Source: Asparagopsis taxiformis (Eukaryota; Rhodophyta; Florideophyceae; Bonnemaisoniales; Bonnemaisoniaceae). From it: a DNA stretch of 20,207 nucleotides. The notes beneath the pieces are model-generated. The model saw only the letters and a program-made list of their open reading frames with translations. It had not been told where the DNA came from and did not search any database. Location: positions 1 to 20,207 of the forward strand of contig JALQPE010000978.1 of NCBI GenBank assembly GCA_030407315.1, read 5' to 3'. Shown here in pieces: positions 7,569 to 17,694 of this stretch; position 1 is the first letter of the stretch, and each line of letters starts with the position of its first letter. The position numbers were made by a program, and so were the translations under genes.

Positions 7569-9720
7569 AGCACACAGCGATCTGAACGACACGCATTGGC
7601 AAGACGCTCTAATGGACGCTTCATTCAAACGCAACCTCCTATTGTACGCAACAACAAACATAATGCCACACATCGAATGGTATCAATCCACACCCCATAT
7701 CAAACGACTATTCGCTTTTGGCCAGCTTGGACACGCACCGATACTCAGCCCTAGAACAAAACTTCAGCCAAAAGGAGCTCTCTTCATATTCCTATTCGGC
7801 ATTGACCAAGACACCATCTACGTACAGAACACGATCACGCACCAATTTGCACCAAATTCTGCACTTGACTTCCACCCTTTCCAAACATCATCTAACCCCA
7901 CAGCAACCACCACTATGACTTTTCAAACCCTCACCCAACTCCCAGCCAACATTACGTCTCCAAAAAATTCACAAAACACACGCCCGCACCCAAAACGCAC
8001 CGCATGGCGAAACAATACCCTGACACCCAATTATGGGAGACTGCACACAATAATGAGCTGAACAAAATCGACAACATGGAAGCAATCACCTGGCTTGACA
8101 TCAGCAACATACCACGAACGCGAAACCCCTCCCACTCACCATGACGTATTGCTACAAACGAGACGCAGAAGGAAACATCGAAGAACACAAAGCCAGATGT
8201 GTAGTATGTGGAGATATGGTGCTGCCTACAATACACTACAATCCCGACGAAATCTCCACATAGACCGCCGACAAAACAACCATTCGCCTACTTTTAAGCC
8301 ACGCCGCCGCACCTAACCTACCAACAGAACACTTCGACATCTCTTCGGCCTTCCTACATGAACAATTCCATCACTCAAAACCAGTATATATATGCGACAA
8401 CACCCCCTCTTTGATGGATCTTTCAAACACAGTCAGCATATTGGCCAACTAAAAGGCAATTTGTATGGAACTAAGCAAGCCGGATGCCTATTCTGCAACG
8501 GATCCCATGATATTCTCACCCAACACGGCTTTATCCAACTCAAGTCAGACCCATGCCTATTCAGCAAAATCCACGCCAACAAACAAACCATCGTAGCCGT
8601 CACGATCGATGACTTCTTCGTATGCGCCACACATCCCCATCTCCTCACTGACCTTTACGAAACCCTAGCAACGAAATACCGCGTAAAACGCCTTGGTAAG
8701 CCGACCAAATACCTAAACTGGCATATACGATAAAACTCTGAATGAACACATATTTCTCAACCACACATAATCGAATCCATCATAACCAAAACCAACATGC
8801 ACAACGCCAAACTCCTTGACAAGCTATATTCAGACGGCATTGACCTCTCTCCCCAACCGACAAGGACGAAGTTGACACGGACATCACCACAACATATCGC
8901 GAAACACGGTGAACTCAGATACTTAACCGATTCAACGCGCCCGGACATACAGTTCTGTACCAACTCATTAGCCCGGGCCAATCAAAAGCCCACAACTCGG
9001 CTTTGGAAACTAATGAAACGGCTGATCCGCTACCTCAAATACACCGCCACAACAGGAATATGCTATGCACCAAGACCTGGCAATACCATGCTGGCCACAT
9101 ATTGTAACGCCGACTTTTCCAATGATACATCTACGCGCAAATCTATATCAGGCTCCGTCATCACGCTTTACGGCGCATCCATTCACTGGGCTTCACAGCG
9201 TCAATCCAATGTCGCTCAAAGTACTTGCGAAGCGGAAACAATATCTGCATCGGACGCCACACGACAAACTAATTGGCTCGGAGACATGCTAAAGGAGTTA
9301 AAACTAATCGATGCAGCTAAACCCATAACAATGTACACTGAGTCACAATCGGCTCTTCGGGTAGCCACTAGCTCAGAACCAACAAAAAGGAGAAAATTTA
9401 TTGACATCAGATACCACCACTTGATGGACAACATCCAATCTGGACGTATCGACCTCCGCTATCTACCTACTAACGATAACCTCGCCGACATATTCACCAA
9501 GCCCATAGGCAACACACAATTCAACAAGCTAAAACTCCACCTACGCATAACCAGCGCCCCCGTCAACACCAATACTCCTCAATCACTCCCCGCCCCCGTC
9601 TGTGTTCTCGGAAATGGACGCGGACGTCCACAACCTCTAGTACACCTAGTATTACTAGGCGGACGTCCATGTTCTCCAGTATTTTTGGATGTCCGCCTAG
9701 AACCGGACGTCCATGCGGTC
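7569..9720 (+). pseudogene. pol: Ty1/copia-type retrotransposon pol remnant (integrase end, RT, RNase H)
   Basis: Three domains appear in copia order. First is the region after the integrase core (about 7569-7840, HWQDALMDASFKRN and RLFAFGQLGHAPI), typical of copia Gag-Pol. Second is reverse transcriptase (about 8330-8730) with DISSAFLHE, LYGTKQAG (8461-8484) and the catalytic TIDDFFV (Asp pair 8608-8613). Third is RNase H (about 9090-9545) with YCNADFSND, SISGS, STCEAETISAS and DNLADIFTKPIG. The frame changes near 8060-8390, at about 8395, 8726 and 8755, so no complete polyprotein is encoded. The 5' part (gag, protease, integrase core) is absent: the homology starts one base after the CACTA terminus at 7567. 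No flanking LTR pair was recognised. The element is dead unless copies elsewhere are intact. Confidence 0.85.
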
Positions 9721-9770
9721 TAGTACGTCTAGTATTACTAGGGCGACATTCATTGTTTCTAGTACCACGG
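9614..9770. repeat. Small repeat cluster with GGACGTCC and CTAGTATTACTAG palindromes
   Basis: Two copies of a block beginning CTAGTAC and containing CCTAGTATTACTAGG-like palindromes start at 9637 and 9720 (83 bp apart). A third, weaker CTAGTACC lies at 9759. GGACGTCCA occurs three times (about 9622, 9661 and 9703). The cluster follows the copia RNase H directly, so it may belong to the 3' end or LTR of that element. I could not find a second LTR to test this. Confidence 0.55.
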
Positions 9771-10456
9771 ATGTCCCCCTCGGGATGGACTTCCGCCATG
9801 TCTATGTCCACCTAGGACGGGCGCCGGTTCAGAAATTCAAAATTTCGACCCCTGAAATTTCTGCCGCCGTGCTCGACATGGATGTCCGCATCCATCACGG
9901 CGACCACTCTATTTTTCCTTGTCGGTCGACTCCAATTTCGTCTTTAATTTTTTCATCCTCTCGCTCACACCCCCTTCCTGTTGGTGCTCACCTCCCCCGT
10001 ACTGTACCTCAAACACCCCCAATACCACTCTAGCACGCATTTTCAGATACCTATCCCCGCTTCCACGGTGCACACCTCCATTCCATACCTACTTTTCTGC
10101 TCTACCGTACAGATTTCATATAACCAGTATTCATACTACCTCAGAATAGGGAGAAACACCCCCTATCTCCTCGACCATGCTCTCCCCCAACACCTTTGAA
10201 ACGTATTGTTCTTCAATACCCTCTCTCCTCTACCTTCAACCCCTCCTTCGCCCTCTCCACAAACTTCCCCTGCAGCTTACTCTTCGAAAACCTCTCCCTC
10301 CCCATCCCGTACCCGACCTGCTCCACCCCTCCCTCCCTCAGCTGCTCCATGCCCCCACGACATCCGCATCTTCGATACCGTATACACGACCACCACTGGC
10401 CCACGCTCCTGCTCTCCCGCCTTCTCCCCAGAAACCTCCCCGCTCTGAAACACATA
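9771..10456. other. Pyrimidine-rich DNA, no gene recognised
   Basis: The plus strand is strongly C/T-rich, especially after about 9950, with many CCCTCC and CCTCTC runs. Open frames on both strands reflect this bias and translate to Pro/Leu/Ser-rich or Gly/Arg-rich low-complexity sequence. A small imperfect inverted repeat (CAGAAATT...AAATTTCTG) lies near 9830-9864. Confidence 0.4.
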
Positions 10457-10879
10457 TCAACCCCCCACTTCGCACCCTTCCTCCCACTCCCCTCCCTCCC
10501 CAAATACAATAACCCCCTTCTTCTCCATCACATCCCCACTCACCACAGCCAGAACAGACGCCACCCCCCTCCCCCTCTTTCTCCTCACTTTCCTAAAACC
10601 CCCTCCTCTCGGCGCCTTCAACCACAGCCTCCTACGGTCCCACCTAAACACCTCCTCCGCCCTCACTACCCCCAACACCCCGCAGCGTCTCTCTAATCCC
10701 CATAATATGCTCGTCAGCACTCCTCTCCGAATCACACTCCATTCTAAACCCGCACTCCGTACATTTCCACCTCCCCCTGTACCATCCCAAGATTGCATCC
10801 CTCCACAGAACACATCCTCATACCACAGAAGAATTTTCTTCCTCTCATACCTCATCCTTAAAACCTCCATCAGCTCCAT
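10457..10879 (-). CDS. Unrecognised basic ORF, 140 codons
   Basis: The frame stays open upstream of the first ATG (10879) to beyond 10921 and stops at 10457. The first 80 or so residues look protein-like (EVLRMRYERKKILLWYEDV, ERRCGVLGVVRAEEVFRWD), with Trp, Tyr and hydrophobic residues spaced as in a folded domain. The rest becomes Arg/Gly-rich as the purine bias of this strand takes over. I recognise no family. It could be a worn piece of another mobile element, since it sits between two transposons, or a chance frame in biased DNA. It ends about 145 bp from the right transposon copy. Confidence 0.25.
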   Translation of the reverse strand: MELMEVLRMRYERKKILLWYEDVFCGGMQSWDGTGGGGNVRSAGLEWSVIRRGVLTSILWGLERRCGVLGVVRAEEVFRWDRRRLWLKAPRGGGFRKVRRKRGRGVASVLAVVSGDVMEKKGVIVFGEGGEWEEGCEVGG

Positions 10880-11024
10880 GTAAATTTCGATGTAAATATT
10901 TTCTCTACTATGCAATCTCAAACATGTATGAGCCTATGCCTTTCCGCTTTGGCAACCCTGAATATTGATACTCATGTATTCATAAAATAGGGCCATCCAC
11001 ATCCCTATCCCGTTCTGCAAGCTT

Positions 11025-11260
11025 CACTACGGTGTTGAAAAGGGGGCCTCAGACAGTACTGCGAGACAGTGATTTTTACTGTCTGAGACAGTAAAAATCA
11101 CTATGCGGCAAATGAAAATTAATGCCACACTTGGAGACAGTGATTTGCACTGTCTGGCAGACAGTACGGAACACTGTCTGCAGACAGTACGGAACACTGT
11201 CTGCAGACAGTACGGAACACTGTCTCACAGTACTGTCTGAGGCAGTGAATGGAGACAGTA
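11025..11260. repeat. Right-copy 5' terminus: TIR and subterminal palindromes
   Basis: The terminus CACTACGGTG is followed by AGACAGT words and by the 35-bp perfect palindrome at 11068-11102. Three 23-bp units of the form GCAGACAGTACGGAACACT follow at about 11158-11226. The left copy has two such units, one of them diverged (AAAAAACACT). Confidence 0.8.
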
Positions 11261-11399
11261 AAAATCAATGATTTATTCAATAGTTGGATATGATGTAATT
11301 TACTGTACTGGGCAGTGTTGGCGGATAGTGTTTTGTATTGGCCAAGGCAACATGGCCGGATAGTGAAATACGCTGCCTGGGACAATAGATGGAACCAAC

Positions 11400-11539
11400 A
11401 CGGTGCACTGTCCTGGGCAGTACCTGGAGACAGTGATTTTCACTGTCCTGGGCAGTACCTGTAGACAGTACTTTGTGCTGCCCTGGGCAGTACCTGTAGA
11501 CAGTATTTCGTGCTGCCCTGGGCAGCACCTAGAGACAGT
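11400..11539. repeat. 35-bp subterminal tandem array, 4 units (right copy)
   Basis: Four 35-bp units end at 11434, 11469, 11504 and 11539. They match the left-copy array in inverse orientation. The two terminus-proximal units carry the CACTGTCCTGGGCAGTACC variant and the two inner ones the GTGCTGCCC variant. The left copy has seven units more, which explains most of the length difference between the arms. Confidence 0.85.
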
Positions 11540-12244
11540 AAAAGTAGTGTCCTGATATAGTAAAATTCGGTGGCTGGGAGTGGTGGATGAGATGGAGCGT
11601 CACGCTGTCGTGGGCATCTTTCTGGGGTAGAGGAAGGCAGTTCTAGTGCTATGAGGATGGGGCATGGACGGTATTCATATGGGAATGGACAGAATAGTAC
11701 GGCTAGGAATTTTTATTTCGTAGTGACTATGAGCTAGCGAGAGGTATACGCGGTAGGATAGGTAGCAATCTAAGAGGGTGCGATATGGGAAGCTTCACTC
11801 TGGATTTGTTTACTTGCGCAGGCTACATTGAGAATAAACAATCCCTATGTTAAAAATGCTACTACAACTAACACTATTCCGACGAGTAAAACTAAAACTA
11901 CTAGAAAAGTCTAGAAATCTATCAACTGATTGAGCTGCATGAATAAGCTAGGAAATGAAGAGAAGAAGAAAAAATGATGTAGAGAAAGGAAACAAGTTAG
12001 TGACGTTGAATTGGAGAGGGAAATTGATGGTGATTAGGAGACTAACGTACCTTAACAAATACCATTGCATCCCAAATTGAGATATGTACTCACAGGCAGA
12101 AAAGAAAAGTAGTGGAGAAGTGGTAAGAGAGAAAGATAAATGAAAGTAGAAGTGGAACACTCACCGACTGGAAACCTGAGAAAGAGAAAACGAATAGAAA
12201 ACTGGGTTAGTGGCGTGAGTTGTGGAAACGTACCATCATGGTTC

Positions 12245-12379
12245 ATATCTGTCGGAGACAAAGCAACAACTTTGGCTCTGGAAGCAGTATTGATGATCTA
12301 CAACTTACGCTTTGGAAGCAGTATAGATGATCTGTACTGCTTCCACAGCCAGAGTTGTTGCTTTGTTTCCGACGGATAT
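12245..12379. repeat. Imperfect hairpin in the transposon leader, right copy
   Basis: Arms of about 45 bp (12245-12289 and 12335-12379) form the inverted counterpart of the left-copy hairpin. It lies inside a short open frame of 93 codons (12140-12421) that is also present in the left copy. Because the hairpin dictates much of that translation, I do not call the frame a gene. Confidence 0.55.
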
Positions 12380-12599
12380 GAAGATGGAAACAGGGATTTC
12401 CAGAATCTGTTGTTTAAGTAGCACTCTGCGGGCGGAAATGACGTGTAGGAGAACAATAGAGGGATGAATTTGAAACGGAGCGGTGCGATGGGTGGCCCAG
12501 AAAAACGATACCTAGGGTGCGAATTACGCTTTGAAGCACATGACCTGGCAGAACAGGCGCAAAATTATTGTATCTTCTACCGCCTTCTCTAGTCTATAA

Positions 12600-12750
12600 T
12601 GACGTCATCACTACAGAAATATAGGAAAAACACTAGCATATGGGGCCTACTGGAAAGGGGGAGGCGAGGAGTAGGAAAAATGGCGCACTTTCCTGGACGA
12701 GGAGTCCGCGCTTCCAGTGATGATTTGGACGGTATATATCGATGACGTCA
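12600..12750. promoter_or_regulatory. Two TGACGTCA palindromes (CRE-like), right copy
   Basis: Perfect sites lie at 12600-12607 and 12743-12750, conserved with the left copy and about 600-740 bp upstream of the transposase ATG. They match the ATF/CREB bZIP consensus. A role in host-controlled transcription is inferred. Confidence 0.4.
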
Positions 12751-12879
12751 TTGCATGCTCTGAGCACACTTGGCAGGCAGTCAAAGCGGGCCACGTGGAT
12801 GTGGGCGGCTAGGAAACAGCAGTGTGGGAGAAATTTTATAATTTTCATGTTGCAAGCGAGCAGTGAATCTGCATTGCAA

Positions 12880-12887
12880 TATATAAA
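12880..12887 (+). promoter_or_regulatory. TATA-like box, right copy
   Basis: TATATAAA lies about 110 bp before the 81-codon ORF and 460 bp before the transposase start, at the same place as in the left copy. Confidence 0.4.
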
Positions 12888-12995
12888 TTTATGCTAATTT
12901 AAGATATCACACCGAGTACGATTCAACGAGAGATTGTGCTTTCAACTTGTAAATAGGGCCGAAAATGGTAGAGTATACGAGTAGGAAGTACGTGT

Positions 12996-13242
12996 ATGAG
13001 AAAATCAGATTCAGTATTAGTGCCTAGAGCATCACTGCGAAATAAACGGCCGTTTTCCGGAAATGGATACATCTTGGCTGGTTTTTTTGTGGTTAGGGAA
13101 TGCGATACAAGATAGCAAAACGATGTTGAGTCCGGATGAAATAGCAATCATTGTGCATAAAGCAATGAGCATAGGGCAAAGCATTGTGGTGAACCAGTTC
13201 ATTGGATCGAATGAAAGCCTGGAAAGGTTTCGTAACGGTTAA
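12996..13242 (+). pseudogene. Small upstream ORF, right copy, one-base frameshift
   Basis: This is the counterpart of the 81-codon ORF at 5129-5374. The ATG at 12996 and the TAA at 13240-13242 are kept, but the length is 247 instead of 246 bases. A T run near 13081-13087 has one more T than the left copy, which breaks the frame after about 30 codons. The rest is nearly identical. Confidence 0.4.
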
Positions 13243-13344
13243 AAGTAGTAGTACTGTATTGAGATAGTAGTCATGTCATAGAAGTTTAGAGTTGTATTCT
13301 ATGCAACAAAACTGAGCGAAGAAGAAAAGAACAAAAACATCAAG

Positions 13345-15141
13345 ATGGCTCCGAGACGGACTCCTATTCGAAAGAAAACCACAAGTCGTAGGACAAAGGC
13401 GAGATTCGATTCACTCAATGTGGCCAGTCCCAGTAAACAGCTTCCTGGGAAACTGCAGGGAGAAATCCGCAGCAGTGATGCAGCCTGCATGAACAAAGAA
13501 ATCCCGAGAGGTAATGAGCTACGACGTGAGTGTACCACAGATGACCTATTGGAGTCCCCAATTCCTATGGGTGACACAATAGAAGGTTGTATTGATGTGT
13601 ACAGCAACAACGATGAAGCTGGAAGTGACATCTACGTAGCATCGAGCACGCTAATGGAATCGGAAGAAGCAACCGGACGAGGTTCTGATTCCATTTCAAC
13701 TGGAGGCCCGATAGACCGAAATGCTGGGGATGAAGCATGTGGTGATTTCAAGGCATTACTACAATGGCCTGCGATGTATGGGGCTCTTCAGCTGAGTGGA
13801 ACTCAAAGAATGACAAGAGCCCACTATGAAGGTACCCTGTTCGGAATGAATTTCCGCAGAGATCCAAGTGAGCACGTCCCGTCGGACTCTGTGATGCGAC
13901 AGAAGATACTACCATTCTTGAGGAAACACTGCTATGCAAAGAGCTGTGACATCGAGTTTCCGATAGACCTTCGAAAGAGCGGAGCAAGAGCTGCACAGCA
14001 TCGAGGTGCAGTAGGAACCCGTGGAACAACAGATGACAGAGACAATTGTGGAGGAATGGCGAAAGTTCGTATTGTACTCCCAAGCACATGGGCTCTGAAA
14101 GATGTCCAGACTCGACCAATCTTTAAAGCATTCCGCAGTGATGCGAACAATCGAAGCTCGGAAGGAGAAAAATCAACCGCAGAGTGCAGCATTGAAGATT
14201 CGTTCATTGCAAAGTGCAGGAGGGGTGTTTTGAGCGACCCATTCGTTCGCACAGCAGTTGTTCCCATTGACAGCGATGGGAAAAAGGGTTTGAAGCACAT
14301 TTATGTACCTGATGGAACAGCAATTCGAATCCGATGTCATCCAGGAGCTCGTCAGGTTGCCGTCATCGAAAGAGCAAAAGGGTTCAGGAAGAATGACAGA
14401 GATGGTGGGAAACCGAAGAGGAGAAGAGTGGCGGTTACGTCGTTGTGGGAACTTCATGCTAGGACCATAGTTACCTATGAGGCTCGACACGACGGTGAGC
14501 ATGATGTGCATGTCGAAAAATATCTGCAGCCGCGAATGTCACATCTATTGGAATGGGAGAGGCAGCATGCTCTGCGAGCGATATCGCAATGTGTAATCGG
14601 AGCAGGAGCCAAGGGAAAAGGAACACGAGCTGGGGACGTGATAACCGTTCTATTACCAATTGGAATGGAAGAGGGTGATATTGTTCCACACGTCGTATTG
14701 GTGAACAGGTATTTGAAAGAGCAGGTCGGAGAAGCATCCACCATGTTACTTTGCTTTTCACCGGGCGCGAGCTTTGCTGAAGCCAGAAACCCGCCCGATA
14801 GACTAGGAAGCCCCAACTATGAAGAAATTCGTGTTTCAGGGGTGTTCTCGGATGGTTTCGGAGACCACAGGTCGCAATGGCACCCAGCGTCTCCGCGAGA
14901 AGATGCACCATGTTGGGGAAAGCTGGAGGATGGTCGAAACTACTTTGTTTACCGATTTCTCCTTTACACGGATGACTTTGAACCATTCACAAGCAGGAAG
15001 GGAAGTTTTGGTGGATGCTATATGTTACCTCTCAATCTACCGCCTCGGAAAAGGGGAAGCTACCAAGCGGTTCGAGTGATTGGTTTGCCATCTCCGGAGT
15101 GTCCACAAATTGTGTATTGCGATATATCGTTCAAGATATAG
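13345..15141 (+). CDS. Tnp2/CACTA-like transposase, N-terminal part (right copy)
   Basis: The ATG at 13345 sits in a favourable context (ATCAAGATGGC). The first ~583 residues are nearly identical to the left-copy transposase, including the basic N-terminus and the YTDDFEPF segment. At about 15099 a run of three G in the left copy is two G here. The frame then shifts and stops at 15141 after about 14 unrelated residues; the true continuation is the overlapping next frame to 16844. As written, this copy makes no full transposase. The intact left copy at this point shows the frameshift is specific to the right copy or is a sequencing error. Confidence 0.8.
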   Translation: MAPRRTPIRKKTTSRRTKARFDSLNVASPSKQLPGKLQGEIRSSDAACMNKEIPRGNELRRECTTDDLLESPIPMGDTIEGCIDVYSNNDEAGSDIYVASSTLMESEEATGRGSDSISTGGPIDRNAGDEACGDFKALLQWPAMYGALQLSGTQRMTRAHYEGTLFGMNFRRDPSEHVPSDSVMRQKILPFLRKHCYAKSCDIEFPIDLRKSGARAAQHRGAVGTRGTTDDRDNCGGMAKVRIVLPSTWALKDVQTRPIFKAFRSDANNRSSEGEKSTAECSIEDSFIAKCRRGVLSDPFVRTAVVPIDSDGKKGLKHIYVPDGTAIRIRCHPGARQVAVIERAKGFRKNDRDGGKPKRRRVAVTSLWELHARTIVTYEARHDGEHDVHVEKYLQPRMSHLLEWERQHALRAISQCVIGAGAKGKGTRAGDVITVLLPIGMEEGDIVPHVVLVNRYLKEQVGEASTMLLCFSPGASFAEARNPPDRLGSPNYEEIRVSGVFSDGFGDHRSQWHPASPREDAPCWGKLEDGRNYFVYRFLLYTDDFEPFTSRKGSFGGCYMLPLNLPPRKRGSYQAVRVIGLPSPECPQIVYCDISFKI

Positions 15142-16844
15142 TGCGAGGAAGCACAGAGGGTTTCCCAACGAAAAATGCAGAGGGAGAAGATGTTGTGGTA
15201 TTTCTAGACCCAGTGGGGAGCATTGGAGACTATCCTGCAGTTTCACATACCCTGGATGTTCTTGGACACACATCAAACTCTCCGTGCCACATCTGCAGTT
15301 TCCGCAAATATGACCTGAGCAGTACTGGTGGCACGAAGAATGCATACACTTCGGTAGTGAACGGGCAAACATCGACACATGGCAGGAGCAAGTATCGGAA
15401 TGCATCGACACGTAAGGATGCCACAGAAACCCAGCTTCGCACTCTCGGACTGGCTGCAGAAGAAGGGGAAGATTTACCATTTCATGTCCTGAGCACTTCC
15501 TTGGAAGCAGTGCAGGGAGAAGTACCGAAGACGGAAAACGGAGTTTCAGTTGTCCCAGCAATTTTTGACCCGTACCGTTCCGCAGTGATAGCACCTGACC
15601 ATCTATTGTCTGGACTGGCACAAGATGTACTGAACGCTTGTATTTCAGCTGCCAGCCCACGAATTCGAGAGGTAGCTGAATTGCAAATTCTGGGCGCTCT
15701 GAAGAAGTTCAGGATGGGAAGGCAGAACCGTTTATTTGGAAACAACAATCTGCTTTCCATGAACATGAGTGACATATTCAGTGTGCTTCTGATAGCACCT
15801 ATGGCATTCGAAAACGCAGCTCGAATGATGGATGGGAAAGGGGAAGGTCATCGTGAAAAATTTGATGGGGCCGTCAAACTAGTAGTGATGTTTCAGAAGC
15901 TGGTTTCGTGTATTAGTTTCATGCCCGTATGGTGGAAAGACGGTCCCCATGAAGTAGAGACGGCTGACGGAGAAGGTGGCAGGAATGAATACATTCTGGG
16001 AAGAACTGTAGACTACATGGAGACGTTGAATGAGTATTGTCGGAAAGTGAAGGGAGCAGGCGCACATTTGGACAAGCCGAATGTTCATCGTCTTGTCGAG
16101 TTTTGTGTTCATACGCTTCCTGCCTACGGCTCTGTGAAGCACGTGCAGGAGCTTATATTCGAACGGATGCATCAGCCGCTGAAGAAAGGTGTGAGAATGT
16201 CCAATCACCAAAGCGAACAGCTTTCAGCGCTGGAATTAGTTCTTGCGGATGACTGGCAGACGAAAGTGGCCATTGTTTTGCGCGAAATCGGCATGGAGCC
16301 ACAACATTGGTCCTCGTCCGAATGCTCTCAAATGGTCAACGTTCTTTCACAGGAGCTAGGGAGAGAAATAGATGTGGAAGACGAGGTAGTGAAAAACTGC
16401 TTCCAGGAACCGGTTCTCCAGCTTCTCTCCCAGCGTCGAGGAAAGATATTGTCGGCGGATGGTGAAATTGTGACGTGGAGAGGGCATGGAGGTATATCTA
16501 TTGACGAGGTCAAGGAGTACATGAATGGAAAATGTGATATGGCAGAGGGTGCTGTAGGTGTTTTCAAACGGTTCTTTACCGAAAGGTACGGAAGCGGAAC
16601 AAGCGGGTGTGGAAAGTATGCCGAATGGGTGAGAAGAGTTTCTAGAAGCACTACGACAGAGTGGGGAAGGAAAACAGTGCAGAGGTCTGGCTCTCTAGAA
16701 TCAGGAGCTATCATCCATGCTGTTTGCCCTGAACAGAGGACATGTGAGGATGGTGCAACTTCACAAGCGATTCTGTACCCGGCGTCTCGTCTCACATCAG
16801 AGATAATGCGGGGAACACAAGGGGCACAATTTTTTACCCGGTAA
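15095..16844 (+). CDS. Tnp2/CACTA-like transposase, C-terminal part (right copy, after frameshift)
   Basis: This continues the transposase for about 580 codons in the next frame. The frame is open from 15015, but transposase homology begins near 15095. It holds LDPVGSIGDYPA, GHTSNSPCHIC, and later HLDKPNVHRLVEF followed by VQELIFERMHQPLKKG (16141-16188). The latter two resemble the conserved KxH...H and E-containing block of Tnp2-like DDE transposases, so the Glu of ELIFER is a candidate third catalytic residue. Together with the N-terminal part the protein would be about 1,160 residues, fitting large CACTA-type transposases. The frame ends when it runs into a fold-back fragment at about 16829; the last residues (FFTR) come from that fragment, so the native C-terminus may be lost. 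Confidence 0.8.
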
Positions 16845-16894
16845 AGAAATCATGGCTGCTGTAAGAAAACGTTTCATTACAGCAAATTCATCGA
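16822..16894. mobile_element. Fold-back element fragment
   Basis: The sequence AATTTTTTACC.GGTAAAGAAA, then TCATGGC..CTGTAA and ACGTTTCATTACAGCAAA, matches the spacer and half palindrome of the fold-back elements at 836-1155 and 1696-1979. Only part of the unit is present and the flanking 39-bp palindromes are incomplete. It supplies the stop codon of the transposase frame. Confidence 0.6.
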
Positions 16895-17694
16895 TTGTTA
16901 GGGTTAAGTAACCAACTTTAGGATGTCCAGAGGACCTGCTCGTTGTAAGGAATATTGATCAACTGACGAAGAGGAAGCATTTTGAATCGACTAGGGTAGG
17001 AACGCAATGAGATTTGGTATGCAAGAAAACTGAATCGCAGTAGTGAATAGGTAGTTGAAATGAATTCATATTGATGTTCTTTGGTGTATTGTCCATTGGA
17101 GCACATTGAAAACCATTTATATGATCACCGTTTAAATAGTCTATGAATCCTTTGCAGCCGAGTACGCCAATAGGAAGATATTCAAGCAGTGGCCTGCACG
17201 GGAACCGGTTATTTGTGAGTAGCAAAAGTTAGTGTAGAAATGAATTTTCAGACTTGTAGGAGAGGTGGATCGTAGTAAATGTATAAAACTCACGTAGAAT
17301 CGATTGATAGGAATCAATGGTATGGAAGAAGAAGCGAGGTGAAGAGTGTGGATGAAATAGGTTGTTGGGATATGAATGATAATTGACGTGGTGAGGTAAA
17401 CGGGTTCGATTGCATTATATGCGCTAGAGGTACATACTATTAGGTGTAGATTGATAGAAAGGGCTAAACGCTTTGTGGAGGTATCAGGATCAGGTAGAGT
17501 CAGAGGTGCTGAGCGGGTGCAGCGTAAGGTTCATGAGGACTGAAGGTACGTAGGGGATGTCTTATCCGGACAGTATATGAGAGGAAGCTGAGAGACGGGA
17601 AGCGCACTCGGAGGTACCACAATTGTGGATTTCATCGTCTACACAACATTTGAACAAAGAACCGATTGAACGAACTGAGATTGCAGGGATTACA
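16895..17694. other. About 800 bp without a recognised gene inside the right transposon
   Basis: The stretch lies between the transposase and the ParB-like gene, which are on the same strand. Short open frames on the minus strand (16918-17225) have no recognisable content. I see no RNA gene and no strong repeat. It may hold the transposase terminator and the next promoter, or be an insertion. Confidence 0.35.

Noticed and set aside
10177..10696. Pro/Leu-rich plus-strand ORFs
   Set aside because: They come from pyrimidine-biased sequence without stops, with no domain and no stable composition between frames.
16896..16910. Telomere-like TTAGGGTTA
   Set aside because: There is a single short occurrence with no tandem repetition.
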